In this document: in pieces, positions 51,516 through 63,208 of the stretch | Position numbering within the stretch: the first letter of the stretch is position 1 | Layout: each line of letters begins with the position of its first letter | From: Forficula auricularia | Lineage: Eukaryota; Arthropoda; Insecta; Dermaptera; Forficulidae | DNA length: 64,000 nucleotides | Assembly: GCA_024734495.1 (NCBI GenBank) | Contig: JALMQS010000085.1 | Span: 15,724,048 to 15,788,047, forward strand | Direction of reading: 5' to 3' | Program-made: the position numbers and the translations under genes | Notes under the pieces: model-generated | The model's input: only the letters and a program-made list of their open reading frames with translations | Told to the model about the DNA's origin: nothing | Database searches by the model: none

Positions 51516-52829
51516 TTATACTTTAAAATAAAAAAAATATATCTTAGAAGAAAAAGAAAAAATAGCTACAAGTGCAATCGTTTTATCTAATTTTTTATAA
51601 AATTATTTATTTAAATTCATGCCAAATCTAAGAAATAACATTTTTTGGATATTTATTTATATATTTGTTCTGTTTAAAAACCGTTTTATTTAAAGATATA
51701 TAGTTTAAATTATATAAATATTAGCATTGCTCTTATGGATATTCTCAATATTCCGCTCTTTGCAAAATGGCGGCTGGTGACTTCAGAGATGGAGACATTT
51801 TCTCGAGCTAGTGTCCCCTCCCTTACGCACTGGAACCAATTAATACACGAATTGATGAATATAAGACCGCCCTTTGGAAAAAGGAGGCCTGTTTCCCCTT
51901 AAGGGCTTAAAGGAGTCCTTTTTTTATCGATCTCTTTTTTTAATTTTCTTGCTTCTTCATAAAACCCTTTTCCTTTGCGTGTGGTTTAAATGAAAGAACT
52001 AATTTGTAAAATACGAGAGTCCGAAAACAGAACCAACTCGAAATATAACCCACTTTCTTGATCGTGGTGAAACGGGTATACTGGTTTAAATTATTATTAA
52101 ACATAATCTGTCAGAGAAGAAGGCTGACATTTACCCTCTTTTCTTTGAATTTCATAATGGTGAGTGATCTTATTCTTTCCCTCTGTCAGTAAGATTAAGG
52201 GTTAATTTATTTAAACAATTGGAATAAAAATGATTGATGCATAATGCATATATAGTATGAACAAATCCTCGTTCTATCTCCTTGTTTTTAGTCAAATAAA
52301 ACTTGAGGGTTATTATAGGAAAAGGAAGATTTATTGTCGAAACAACGTTTCATCCGATTGCTGGATTTATTTCCATGATTAAAATTAAAAATGTCCCTTG
52401 AAGAATTAATCTAACAGATGCGAACACGGCGGCTTCATTTTTATCCGGAAGGAAGCGTGTCATATATCATGGGATTTAATTATTCAACACCATATTTTAG
52501 GAGATAATTATTAGATTAAAAATTAATACAATGAACGATGACATCCTGTCAAAAGAGAAAATAACAATTCTTTATAAACAAACATATTTTCAAATTGCTC
52601 CACATTACGAACTAAACTCGAACATTCCCTCATATAGAAAATCTATTTGTATACATTATTTAATAATTAATACCTATATCCTAATTTTTCAAACAAAGCA
52701 AACCGAAATTATTATTCTTTTGTTTTTGTTAATCACCCTCCATCCCACCAACCATATCTTTCCCCTAGACCCTCATCCCATTTTATTGTGTTTGGTCCAA
52801 AGGCCTAAAATTTTCATTTTTTTTTGTAG

Positions 52830-53205
52830 CGGAGAGAAAAAGATTGTAAGCTTTCGAAATGTGGTGCTACTGAAGAATGATGAATATCAAATAGATGGAT
52901 AGAATTACAAATGAAGAAGTTCTTGGAAGAATTGGAGAAAGAAGAACCTTGTGGAAGAGTCGGAGGAAGAGAATGGGTCAGATGATGGGGCCTACACTGA
53001 GACAGGAGGAATTTCTTAGGGATATCTTGGAGGGGGGGGGGAGAAAAGGGAAGGCCAGATCAAATTATTTCGACCAAATAATTGGGGATATGGGATGCGA
53101 GACATTTAGAGAGGTCATACAGCTGCTCGGGGGACAGAGTCGAGTGGAGACGGGTCGTTGGTCAAACCAGTCTTAGGACTGTATACTCAATGATGATGAT
53201 GATGA
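52830..53205 (+). pseudogene. LINE C-terminal fragment with (GAT)n tail
   Basis: Plus-strand codons from about 52830 read AFEMWCY, stop, RMMNIK, stop, then MDRITNEEVLGRIGERRTLW, then KSRRKRMGQMM, then NYFDQIIGDMGCETFREVIQ and a stop at 53176. This is the C-terminus of a non-LTR retrotransposon RT protein (RRxMxIxWxDRVTNEEVLxRI block). It is followed by TGTATACTCAATGATGATGA, a GAT microsatellite tail typical of such 3' ends. In-frame stops show it is dead. Confidence 0.88.
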
Positions 53206-53930
53206 TCTAAATAGTTATAGCGTGTGATGGAGCGCAAAATATCCCAGTGCCATCAACGTTGATGGTTCCGTTTCTTGATATGGAGAAAAGAAACTTGTCT
53301 GAGGTATTGGAATTACAAAGATTTTAGCACAAGAACGAATTTACGAATTTTTCTTCCTAAGTTCCTGGGTATCTGAATCCAGACACAGACAGAGAAAACA
53401 AAATATTATTTTTCTTCACATTCAAAACAAAGAATATTTTTTTTTTAAGTTAATTCAATGCTATAGGCTCGCGATTTTGCCATTGCTAGGTCAAGGAGCT
53501 GTTTTGTGGTCTTTGAGTGGCATCTGCATAGGGAGTTCCTATGTGCTAATTGAAATTCCACAAACATATTTGTTTGGTAATAATGGAAATAGCCAAAATA
53601 GTCGAGAATCATTCAATTAAGTAGGATATTTTGCATCACCATTTGATTATCGCTCTCTTACAGAGGAGCTTCTAGTTTCTTATATGAATATTATGAATAT
53701 TTAAAGTGCTAAAAAGTTGAATGAATTTATAGTATTTTCCACGTCAATTATGAGCTTATTCCCTTTTCACCCTGAGGTTTACTCAAACTAATCAAACAAA
53801 TTCCGATAATTTAAGTCAATAAAGAGAGATGATTTTTAGATACAGATCTTTGCAGGCGCCAGTGTCGACAAGGGAATCCCAGCCCACTTCTGGCCGGCTC
53901 AAAGAGAATAAATTATACTTTAAAAAAACA

Positions 53931-54170
53931 CGCTTTTGTCAGTAATGCAGTAAAAAGTATAAAATAATGTAGCTAAAAAATTTTTTATGTCCAATAACTA
54001 AGTCAAAAAGCGTGGGGCGCTTCTTTGAGAAGCCCATAGCCCCATATGTAGTTTTAATTAATCTTGACAAAGCACCTCCACGCTTTTTGACTTAGTTATT
54101 GGACATAAAAAAGTTTTTGCATTATTTTATACTTTTTCGCGCATTACTGACAAAAAAGCGTATTTTTTAA
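53931..54170. repeat. Fold-back element, TTTTTGACTTAGTTATTGG arms
   Basis: Inverted arms of about 100 bp (AACTAAGTCAAAAAGCGTGG and its inverse; outer AAAAACACGCTTTTGTCAGT and inverse) around GAGAAGCCCATAGCCCC. No coding content. Confidence 0.85.
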
Positions 54171-54338
54171 ACTATATATATTTTTTTTTTTTTTTAGTCT
54201 TAAAATGTGTACCTACAATTCCACGGGTACATCGATCGCTAAACTAAAACTAAATTTGACAAGAGTCTAGTATATTTTCCTAATTTCCCCCACTTTTGTT
54301 AATTTTTGTATTTTTAGCCTTCTGGGGGTCCACAAATA

Positions 54339-54635
54339 ATGTATACAAATTTAATCAGACTCCTTGAAGGTGGTGAGAATTACGTTGAAAGATTCCATCC
54401 CATTGATATATACAATACAGGTCAAGCTAATAAAAGGGTGTTAAAAAAGTGTGAAAGGTCGGGTTTTAAACATCAAGAGTATTCGCGTTTCACACCGTTA
54501 GAAATAAATGGGTTGATTATTTTCCAATTTAAAATAGAAATTGATCCTGGTGAAATTCTCGGGAATATATTAACATTTACCAAAGAAAAGAAAATATTTG
54601 AATATCATTTTACCAAAATAAAAGGGAATAGGTAG
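54339..54635 (+). CDS. Unidentified 98-codon open frame
   Basis: Begins ATGTATACAAATTTAATC inside a word shared with repeat R1 (GGGGTCCAC...ATGTATACAAA) and then leaves the repeat. The peptide has ERFHPIDIYNTGQANKRVLK, then CERSGFKHQEYSRFTPLEIN and KIEIDPGEILGNILTF, which looks protein-like rather than random. No family recognised; possibly a retroelement remnant. The start codon is probably not genuine. Confidence 0.3.
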   Translation: MYTNLIRLLEGGENYVERFHPIDIYNTGQANKRVLKKCERSGFKHQEYSRFTPLEINGLIIFQFKIEIDPGEILGNILTFTKEKKIFEYHFTKIKGNR

Positions 54636-55310
54636 ATATATTTTCGAATGAAGCGCGGAACATTGGAATTAGTTGTGAAAACTTGGCTGATAAAATAAAA
54701 TAAATATATAGGTATATACATATATCAGAACAGCTGTTACCATCATTCAATCACTCACTTAAATCCCTCCTGAATTTTGGGACCCACAGGATTAACGACA
54801 TACGGAACTAAGCTGTGACAGTTCTATTAATTAGCTTATTTAGCCATGCATAATACTAAAATCAATAATCGTTTGCAATAATTCATTCGTTTCATCGGTT
54901 TTATCGGCGGAAACTCTTGATGTCATATTGATTCTGAGGAGATTGTTGTCGTGTAATAAATAATAATTAAAAATAGTCCTGAAGCTAACTAGCAGCAATA
55001 ACATTAATAGCAATAGACTTGAATAATTAGTACTTTTCTTTTAAGGACGTTCCTTAATAAATAGATTTTCTTTCAATTCTTTTAAAACTTTGAATACACA
55101 TATTTATAAGTATTCATTAATTAGAAATCTTTACTCTCCTACAATCAGGATTTGTCTTTTATATTCAAATTAGGAATAGCCATTCCAGTGTCATTCGATT
55201 TTTTTAAATTTTCCAAAATAGAAACTCAAGACTCATTTTTTGTCAGAGAACGAGTCTGTCGTAGCCTAGACTTGAAGCTATTTTTTAAGCAAAACAATTA
55301 TACATCCCGA
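54636..55310. other. AT-rich DNA without recognised feature
   Basis: No open frame, transposon end or repeat that I can tie to another place in the window. Confidence 0.5.
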
Positions 55311-56455
55311 GTCGAAATTTAAGTACTACTTTTATCCATCTAGTCCGAAATAGAACCGATTTAGAGCACTGTAAGCCGCCTAGCTCCTACATTGAACCCC
55401 GAGATCCTACCATTTACTGTGAGGTACTACTTTGAACCCCTAAGTCCGATATTAAAAATGAAGACCTACTGTTGTCCTCTTGAACCCCGTAAGAAATTTA
55501 TATTTATATTAACATCTATATTATTTGCTCTCACTTAGTTACCAAAGAGAATCTTTGTTTATGTTCTTTTTTTTCATTTTATGTAAACACGCTTTTTCAT
55601 ATTAATAAAACCTTTCCTGCAAATAATCTTTTTATTTCTCCATTTGTGCGAAATCAGTAATCTCAACAGATTTAGGCAACAGTATTATCCAATGAATCAT
55701 TTTGAAGTTCCTGGAGGTAATTTGAATTACTAGGAAAATAGAATGGACACTGATCAACACATCAGGGATTTCGAGTCAGGTAAGTCTACTTTATAATAAA
55801 ATAAAATTCTTTAGTAATGAACCTCAATATTAATAAATTATTCAAATATTATATTGAATTCTTAGATATTACAGATTCTAACTCTAAAAGTGACGCTGAA
55901 GAACATCTCTTTATGAGTTATCTGATCATAGGCATCTATCAAAGAAGACAACGATATCATTTTAACATATGCTCATTATTAGATGATAAAAATATTTAAT
56001 TCCAAAAAGTCTCCAGTCAACCACCCGGGTGATTGTCATGCATTTTGGTTTCGATCCATAAAGCCTTAAATTACATCTTCATATTCATTCATTTGTAAAT
56101 ATGAAAATAACAACTTTTGTACATAAATTTTTGCCTTGGGTAAATACCTCAGAAAATATGTAAAAAAATAAAAAAATAAAGACAATATAATAATAATAAT
56201 AATTACTATTTATTATTTTTATTATAATCCAATAGGTTATAGGGGTCCAAAATAGGCCTTAATTTTTATTCCCATCAGAACCGACTTTTAACCCCAAACT
56301 GGTAAAACGGGAAATTTGTAGCGCTTTGCGGTTCAAAGTCTGACCTAATTTAATATGGAAATAGAATCTACTTTGAGCCCTCAAGTCCTAAATAAGAACT
56401 ACCTTAGGAGGCTCAATGTAGGGTTTAAATTTCGACTCAAGATATTTTCAAAAAT
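55311..56455. repeat. Possible TIR element, CGAGTCGAAATTTAA ends
   Basis: CCGAGTCGAAATTTAAGTAC at the left and TTTAAATTTCGACTCAAG at the right are inverted. Near both ends there are phrases with CTACTTTGAACCCCTAAGTC or CTACTTTGAGCCCTCAAGTC. The interior (about 1.1 kb) is AT-rich with no transposase. The boundaries and the status as one element are inferred. Confidence 0.45.
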
Positions 56456-56514
56456 ATTTAAGATATCGAATTTGTTCTTATTTGACATTAATGAAGAAAA
56501 AATTATTAATAGTT

Positions 56515-56600
56515 TTTAAGGAATTTGGTGATGGTACTTGGTGAAACATTTTTTAAATTATTGGATACAAAATACTTGGTAGGTTTCACATTAAGTGATT
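56515..56600. repeat. Partial copy of the TACTTGGTAGGTTTCAC fold-back element
   Basis: Matches the outer right arm and part of the left arm of 32290-32520 (TGGTACTTGGTGAAACATTT and AATACTTGGTAGGTTTCACA). Confidence 0.75.
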
Positions 56601-58031
56601 AAATGTGTGAAATTTTTCCAGAATTGTAAGTTAATTTATTTCTAAACCCCGCACCGACACGTAGGTACAAAAATCAGATCATTTATTGGAACGTAATTTA
56701 AGTTTTTCTACAATTTTCGCCTTTGTTTCTTGGACCCCCCCCCCCAATAAATAAATAAATAATTATTAATAAATCCTGGGCGTGCCCCTGGAATGGGTGA
56801 CTCTAAGTATATAACTGCTCACATTAAAACTAAAATAATTTATTAAATAATTCATATACAGTGAAAAGTCGATATAACAAAGCTGAAGAAATTATAAAAT
56901 ATTCGTTATTACAAGTAATTTGTTACAATGAGGTTTATTATATAGAGGTTAGGTTGGTCTAAGATTCGTTTTAACAACAATTGTTTATTAAACTCAACAT
57001 TACGAACTCTTTTCTAGTTATCCTGTTATGCCGAACGATTTTCACTAATAAAGTAAAACACATTATGTAATGCACTCTCGCACTTGTCGGATAGGTACAG
57101 TACAACACCAAACGTTAATTCATTATGACAGGTTTGAACTCCTAGATTGCCTTACATTGTAACAAAAAATTTAACATGTCTCTGAACCTGTCGAGACATG
57201 AATCTTGTTAGATGGATTGGTAGGATACTTAGGGGATTTCGAAGAATTTATTAATTCGAGGAAATCGTTATATTGGGGTTCGTTATATTAAGGAGGCTCG
57301 GGACAGCTTATCTATCAAGTTGATCTTCGAAAAAATCTTTTGTATTTCTGGAGACTGACAACGTCTGCCAACTAAATTTTTTAATAAAAAAAATATTAAT
57401 ATTGAGGTTAATTTGGAATAAAAATCTTTGATTTGATAATATTAATAAAAAGAATATTGAGATAAATTTTTTTCTCGTTATAAAAACATTTATTTAACAC
57501 ATAAACGATTTCAAGAAATAGAGTTGAAATTCTACACTAGTGTTTTTGTTATATTCTGTTGGCTGCAAATAACTTTTTTATTTTTACATTTATGAATAAC
57601 TAATTAACTAGACTGCTAAATTTATTGAAAAATGTATCATTCGATTCATAAGAGTTGAATTATTGATCTGTATAAAGTTGTTGAAAATGGTATAATTTGT
57701 ATAGAAGTTATGGCCCTTTTAAAAGCTCGGTCCATTAACTTCCATGTTAAAAGGACAATTTTCAATAATTTATTTCTCGATAATGGTACACACGATCAAC
57801 TTCAAATTTTGGGCATAAATATTTATTTAATACATCAATGATTCGATGGTAAAAATTTGAGAATTTTATTATAAAAATGATAACAGTCACGAACCCCCTT
57901 AAGGTTTCACTGTAGTTATATCTACATATCTTGGAAAACATATTTATTATTTTTTGAAAAAAAAAAAATGAAATTTGAGCATCCACAATTGTGAAAACGT
58001 ATAAATCTTAGACAAAAAGTGTAAAAATTTA
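56601..58031. other. AT-rich DNA without recognised gene
   Basis: A C run near 56737. At 56862-57305 GTCGATATAACAAAGCTG and GTTATATTGGGGTTCGTTAT suggest a degraded element, but no clear TIR pairing was found. Confidence 0.4.
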
Positions 58032-58395
58032 AACTTATTGAGTGGATATTGATGACCAGTCCAAAAAGAAGATACATTTTACTATCTTTTTATTCATAAA
58101 CCGACTTTTCGGAGGCTATTCCCTCCTTCTTCAGGGTTTTGAAAAGTCAGTGAAGGAAATCCAATGCGACATTCCCCTCTGTCTCCTCTTTCAGTGGCAG
58201 TAACAATAATATATTGTATTTCATTCTCAGCAGAATTATAATGTAGTTCACTGAGTTTTCAAAACCCTGAAGAAGGAGGGAATAGCCTCCGAAACGTCGG
58301 TTTATGAATAAAAAGATAGTATAAATTATCTTCTTTTTTTGGACTGCCTCATCAATATCCACTCAATTTTACTTATCAGTCCGTCTCCAAAAATT
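58032..58395. repeat. Compact palindromic GAGGCAGTCC repeat with hammerhead-like cores
   Basis: The shortest complete member. The left arm has CTGAAGA on the minus strand (58134-58128) with a mutated GAAAA box; the right arm has CTGAAGA (58266-58272), GGAGG/CCTCC hairpin and GAAAC (58290-58294) then GTCGG on the plus strand. The ends are AAGTTTAAAT...GAGTGGATATTGATGA and the inverse, continuing to ACTTATCAGTCCGTCTCCAA. The centre has CTCCTCTTTCAGTGGCAGTA. Confidence 0.82.
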
Positions 58396-58829
58396 ACTCA
58401 AATCTTATTTGAACTTATGTTTTAAATATATTCAAAATAAGATTATTGTTTTTCGGTTGCGATATATTCTCTACAGTGCCGAAGGCACGCCTTTAAAGCT
58501 CGTTTAAATATATAAGGTAATCACCAAAAGGATTACTTGTCTAAGTTAGATTATAGGTCAATTCAGTTGATGTATAAAATAATGTTTTTTTTTATAGGGG
58601 CAATTTTCAAACTCATTAAAAAAACTTTCAATACTTTTCGAAGATGAATACAACTGAGAATGAAAGTCAAAGCTGAATCTATTTTATTTGAAAGCGTCAA
58701 ATGAGTTTATGTTTAGAGTCAAAAGCTTTCGTGGTTACTTTAGTAGTTACTAGTGAGTAGCACTGTTAAATAGTGACTTGATTGGAAAAAAATGGACCTT
58801 TGAACTTGATTCTAATTAGAATATATATA

Positions 58830-59737
58830 GGGTGTTTTTTTTAGAGGTATAGAACTTCGAATTGAAATAAAACACAAGAAAATCGTTTTAATGTCCATCA
58901 ATTTGGCTTTATTGGAAGGATAATTTTATGCCATTAATGTTTAAATATGATTTCGGGCATGTGGCCGCCGCGGCTGGCTCGAATAAATCCAATTCTACAG
59001 GTCCAATTTTCAACCACTTTTTCGAGCATATGGGGCCGTATGTTGGCAATAACGCCACGAATGTTGGCTACGTCAACAAGCAAAATTGCCGCATTTGGAG
59101 TGAAGAGAATCCACATGAGACCCTTGAGACGCCATTACATCCACAAAAACTGACTGTTTGGTGTGCTCTATGGGCTGGTGGAGTCATTGGGCCATACTTC
59201 TTCCGAAATAATGCTGGAGAGTCAGTTACCGTTAATGGAGACCGGTATAGAGCCATGATAACCGACTATTTTGTTCCCGAATTGGATGGCATGAATGTGG
59301 ATGAGTTGTGGTTCCAACAAGACGGCGCTACATGCCACACAGCGCACGTCACATTCGATGAGCGCATAATTTCGCGGAATGGACCTGTCAATTGGCCACC
59401 AAGATCGTGTGATTTGACACCATTGGATTATTTTCTTTGGGGATATGTGAAGTCGCTCGTCTACGCCAACAAACCAGAAACGTTAGGGGACTTGGAAGCC
59501 AACATTCGTGGCGTTATTGCCAACATACGGCCCCATATGCTCGAAAAAGTGGTTGAAAATTGGACCTGTAGAATTGGATTTATTCGAGCCAGCCGCGGCG
59601 GCTACATGCCCGAAATCATATTTAAACATTAATGGCATAAAATTATCCTTCCAATAAAAGCCAAATTGATGGACATTAAAACGATTTTCTTGTGTTTTAT
59701 TTCAATTCGAAGTTCTATACCTCTAAAAAAAACACCC
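58830..59737 (+). mobile_element. Tc1/mariner-superfamily transposon relic with C-terminal transposase and inverted 3' copy
   Basis: TIRs GGGTGTTTTTTTTAGAGGTA at both ends next to TA. The transposase C-terminal half is open in plus frame from about 59080 to the stop at 59632: KLTVWCALWAGGVIGPYFF, DELWFQQDGATCHTAH with the second catalytic Asp, and PPRSCDLTPLDYFLWGY, whose PLD Asp is 34 residues further (D34D spacing, as in mariners). The left arm (58830 to about 59069) is the reverse complement of the last 240 bp (59497-59737). The frame from 58928 therefore starts in antisense of its own 3' end; those first roughly 48 codons are not transposase. The N-terminal half is gone. Confidence 0.9.
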
Positions 59738-60219
59738 TATACATCTTTGAACCCGAAATGAAAGTAAATTGAGATATAAGCTAAAGTAAATTTTCTATAT
59801 CATTCCACCGCCCACCTGTACATATCTAGTACAACTGAATAATAAGAAAAATGAGTGGATTGTTGTTTTGTAGTTTGTTTACATCCTTTGTAAACAAACT
59901 TCCTACTTCGTAGTCCAACACTGCACTTCGTGTCGTTGAGGCCTCTTCGAATTGAAATTAGTGTCCTCCCCTGTTTCATATTTAATCTTTTTTTTCATTC
60001 TTTCACCCAAAAATTACATTTAAAACCTCTCTATTTGGCGCGAAATATGCAATATCCTTCAAATATGCAAAAATTTGCCGTATAAAATTTAACCCACAGT
60101 ATCCTGGATGCACGATTCGGATAGATAATTGATCCCCTGGGTCGTATGTGGCGGCAAACAAAATATGCAATTGCATAGGAATCCGTGTCTCTAATTATAA
60201 GATATAAACAGATATGATT
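59738..60219. other. Intergenic DNA without recognised gene
   Basis: It contains a short hairpin (TTTGTAGTTTGTTTACATCC and TTTGTAAACAAACTTCCTAC, 59865-59910). Nothing else was recognised. Confidence 0.45.
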
Positions 60220-60224
60220 AACTC

Positions 60225-60485
60225 AATTAGTCCCTGATTCTTTTTACAGTAGATATATTTTGAGTAATTCTTTTGTCTTTGGCTCTCTATATATGGCCTG
60301 AAAAAATTATTTAATTTATATAGTATATAAGAAATCTTTTGAATGACTGGATTTATATTTCAAGTCATTCAAATAGTTTCTTATACTCGTATATAAATTA
60401 AATAATTAGTCAGGATATAAAGATGGGCACAAAGAATTAGTCAAAATACTACTGTAAAAAGAATCAGGAACAATTGAGTTAATTC
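60225..60485. repeat. Fold-back element, CCTGATTCTTTTTACAGTA arms
   Basis: Arms of about 110 bp (left from CCTGATTCTTTTTACAGTAG, right ending CTGTAAAAAGAATCAGGAAC) meet near 60355, where TGAATGACTGG faces AAGTCATTCAA. No coding content. Confidence 0.82.
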
Positions 60486-60544
60486 AGAAATATGTGTATA
60501 TCTGTTTATATCTTATGATTAAATAATAGGTGATTGTCTCAGGG

Positions 60545-60995
60545 GTCTGACTAGTTGCCAGGAAAGCTTACTAGTGCTTGGGTTCATCTCCCGAGGGGAC
60601 AAAACCCTCTACATGCAATATAAACATATCTATTAAAATCTTTGATAAATGACCTAAATTTATGTTCGTAAAATTAATTGATTATATATCACAAGTTGAT
60701 TTTGAGGAAAAATTCAATCTTTCTTTCTCAAATAGATACTCATTTATTTACAAAAAATTGATTCTGCATTGGTCCGATGGTGAATCTTTATTTCAGTTAA
60801 TCAGTAATTTTTACTTTTCCAATCTGTTTGAATGAGTTTCGTTATAAATTCGCATGTTTAGAGGTAATGGTCATGGGTCTGGACTAGTTGCCCGGAAAGC
60901 TTAAAATCTGGGTTCGACTCCCGAGGGGACAAGACACTCCTCACATGCAATATAAACATATCTATTAAAATCTTTGATTAATGACCTAAATTCAT
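60545..60995 (+). repeat. Two direct copies of the tRNA-like unit
   Basis: The first copy (60545-60665) and second (60865-60985) share GGTCTGGACTAGTTGCCCGG, a B-box-like GGGTTCGACTCCC, GAGGGGACAA and CATGCAATATAAACATATCT. The family is the one in the fold-backs at 12.4 and 20.6 kb. Here the units are in direct orientation, about 300 bp apart. Confidence 0.7.
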
Positions 60996-61022
60996 GTTCG
61001 AAAATAATAATCATTGAGAAGC

Positions 61023-61055
61023 CTGATGAAGCTGAAATAAAATTGGCGAAACGTT
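61023..61055 (+). other. Hammerhead-ribozyme-like core
   Basis: CTGATGA (61023-61029), one spare A, a weak hairpin GCTG...TTGGC with two wobble pairs, GAAAC (61048-61052), then GTT. It lies just downstream of the second tRNA-like unit. Confidence 0.4.
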
Positions 61056-61122
61056 GCGTAAATCGATGAGAATTGTTTAATTTTCTACTTTCTCATCCAA
61101 ATACCAGTTAACATAATTAATT

Positions 61123-61850
61123 AAATAAATAAATTTATAATTTTCTCATTAATAATATCAAAGAATTATTAACATATTAACGAGAATTGTTTTTGATCGT
61201 GCTTTTTAAACAAGATATATATATCGCGAGACTACTGCTGGTTGAAGCTATTGAGTCTGCTGAGTCTTAAGTCTGGACCAAGAGAGAATGAAAAAGATAT
61301 GATCCATTTAGCTATAATCCAACGACATTTCGCGTTTAGCTCGCATGACGTTTTTTTATATCAAACACTGATATGGACCACCAAATGAATTTGAAATTTG
61401 AGATGTTATATATTCAATCTCCCAGTCCAGCGCGCTAGATCTGTTAACACGTGTGTTAGGTGTTTGCTATTAATTAATCATAAGTTTCCTGTATTTGATT
61501 CGATCGCGAATCGAAAGCAGGTGATTTTTGTCAAATATTAAGTGAAAATAATATCAGAATTTATATATTTCTAACTCTTGGTCCAGACTTAAGACTCAGC
61601 AGACTCCAATAGCCTCAACAAGCAGTAGTCTCGCGATATATATCTTCGTTTTAAAAAGCGCGATCAAAAACAATTCTCGTTAATATGTTAATTATTCTTT
61701 GATATATTAATGAGAAAATTATAAATTTATTTAACTTCATTATTTCAAGTTAGAAATATATAAATTCGGATATTATTTTCACTTAATATTTGACAAAAAT
61801 CACCTACTTTCGATTCGCGATCAAATCAAATACAGGAAACTTATGATTAA
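61123..61850. repeat. Compound inverted repeat
   Basis: Two inverted pairs overlap: 61123-61283 with 61574-61740 (GAGACTACTGCTGGTTGAAG and near-inverse), and 61486-61581 with 61747-61850 (TTTCCTGTATTTGATTCGAT and inverse). The pattern suggests a fold-back partly duplicated onto itself. No gene inside. Confidence 0.8.
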
Positions 61851-62439
61851 TGAATTAATATTATTATTAATAATCAATTAATTAAATTTGGATAAATTTA
61901 TGACTAATGGAACGTCTTTCTAAACTTGGGAAAAGAGAAAACAATTGTTTATGGATTTAATTGTTGGCTATCGTTAATCTGACCTTTAAACGAAATGTCG
62001 TTATTTCTAGTTACTTTTATCATTTAAAGATAGGGCCGACATTAAAAATGCATTACTGGAACTTCTACGTGACGGCGAGTGGGTTCCGCGTCGGTGGCAA
62101 AGTTGTCACTTCCGGAACAAAGGACCAGAGTAAATAGAACCTCGCAGCCCAAGTAGGACAGTGATATTCACTTAACGCGAGCCTATGAGATCATTCCAAT
62201 TAAATTGTCCTTTCAAACTCTTATAAAATATTGAATATTCACTTAACAGACGGCTCTAATGGAATATCTACATCGAAATCGGCCGCTCTACATTAATTAA
62301 ATACCGAAACCAGAGATATCTGGGGAGAAATCAGAGCAATGGACACTAAAATTCGGAAGCCTTTATCGGAAAAAAATACCAAAAATAAATTTTTCACTAC
62401 TGTATAAGATAGTAGATTAGTGAATTTAAAAAATGGATT
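61851..62439. other. Segment without recognised gene
   Basis: Less AT-rich between 62035 and 62300 (GGAACTTCTACGTGACGGCG and AACCTCGCAGCCCAAGTAGG), but no open frame or motif that I can support. Confidence 0.4.
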
Positions 62440-62710
62440 ATTTTTATTTAAGTCCATTCCTCCACGTTGTCAGTAATGGTTACATTAATGGTCAAAACAT
62501 CAAAAATGGAATGTAACAAGGTTATTCATCAAGTATTAGTATTTTTGATTTTAGGTCAAATGCACAATGTCTTCAGCAATGATACCAATTAGAATCTAAA
62601 CGTCAAAAATGCAATGTAGAATTGTTATTCCTCAAGTATTGGATGAGAATCGATGGCTATTTTTGATTTTAAGTCGATTCCTTCAGCAATGGTTATCAAT
62701 AATAATCGAA
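62440..62710. repeat. 118-bp tandem repeat, inverted relative to 19.0 kb
   Basis: Units end in TTTTGATTTTAAGTCGATTCC or TTTTGATTTTAGGTCAAATG, spaced about 117 bp (62550 and 62667), with AATGCAATGTAGAATTGTTA inside. It matches the reverse complement of the array at 19013-19375. Confidence 0.78.
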
Positions 62711-62729
62711 TTATTTGCCAAGGAACGAA

Positions 62730-62950
62730 CATATTTTTTATGGAATCGAATGGGACCAAGAAGATGCAGCCCCTCTGGATCTCGAAAGTCCCTTGCATTA
62801 CCAAAGAGAAGGGAGAAAGGTAATCAACTGAAAGGGTGGATGCGTAGGTGTTTGTGAGCCCGGGTTTTGAAGGTTTAAAGATTATAAGTGTCGGGAAAGA
62901 CGGAGGTCGGGATTTCTCCAGTTCAGTCATGGGGACATGGTCCGGCACTG
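62730..62950 (-). pseudogene. LINE 3'-end fragment related to 29.5 kb
   Basis: It matches 29400-29600 in sequence: CCCTCTGGATCTCGAAAGTC at 62770 against CCCTATGGATCTCGAAAGAC at 29431, and GTGTCGGGAAAGACGGAGGT against GTCGAGAAAGAAGAAGACCG. On the minus strand the tail of the polyprotein and its 3' UTR are expected here; the frame is broken. The match to a second copy is the main evidence. Confidence 0.7.
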
Positions 62951-63208
62951 TAAAATTAGTAGAATAATTTCAAAGAAGGTAACATCTAAGTAAAAGTCAA
63001 GGGGTACACACAGCTTGTTCTTCTACATTAAGTTTCATTTTAATAATACTTAAATTGTAATAATTATAATATTTAGTAGGTATTTTTTTTGAGAAAAGCA
63101 GATTTAAAAAGATATAATTCTTATATTTTAAATTTTTTTTAAATTTTCATTATTTTATTAAAATATGTTTCACCAAGAACCTACATCATTATCCCTTAGC
63201 AAATAAGT

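Noticed and set aside
52531..52902. 123-codon plus-strand open frame
   Set aside because: Ile/Leu/Asn/Lys-rich translation of AT-rich DNA that runs into the LINE fragment in the wrong frame; no motif.
58928..59075. First ~48 codons of the long plus-strand frame in the 58.8-kb transposon
   Set aside because: This stretch is the antisense of the element's own 3' coding end in the inverted arm; transposase similarity starts only after it.
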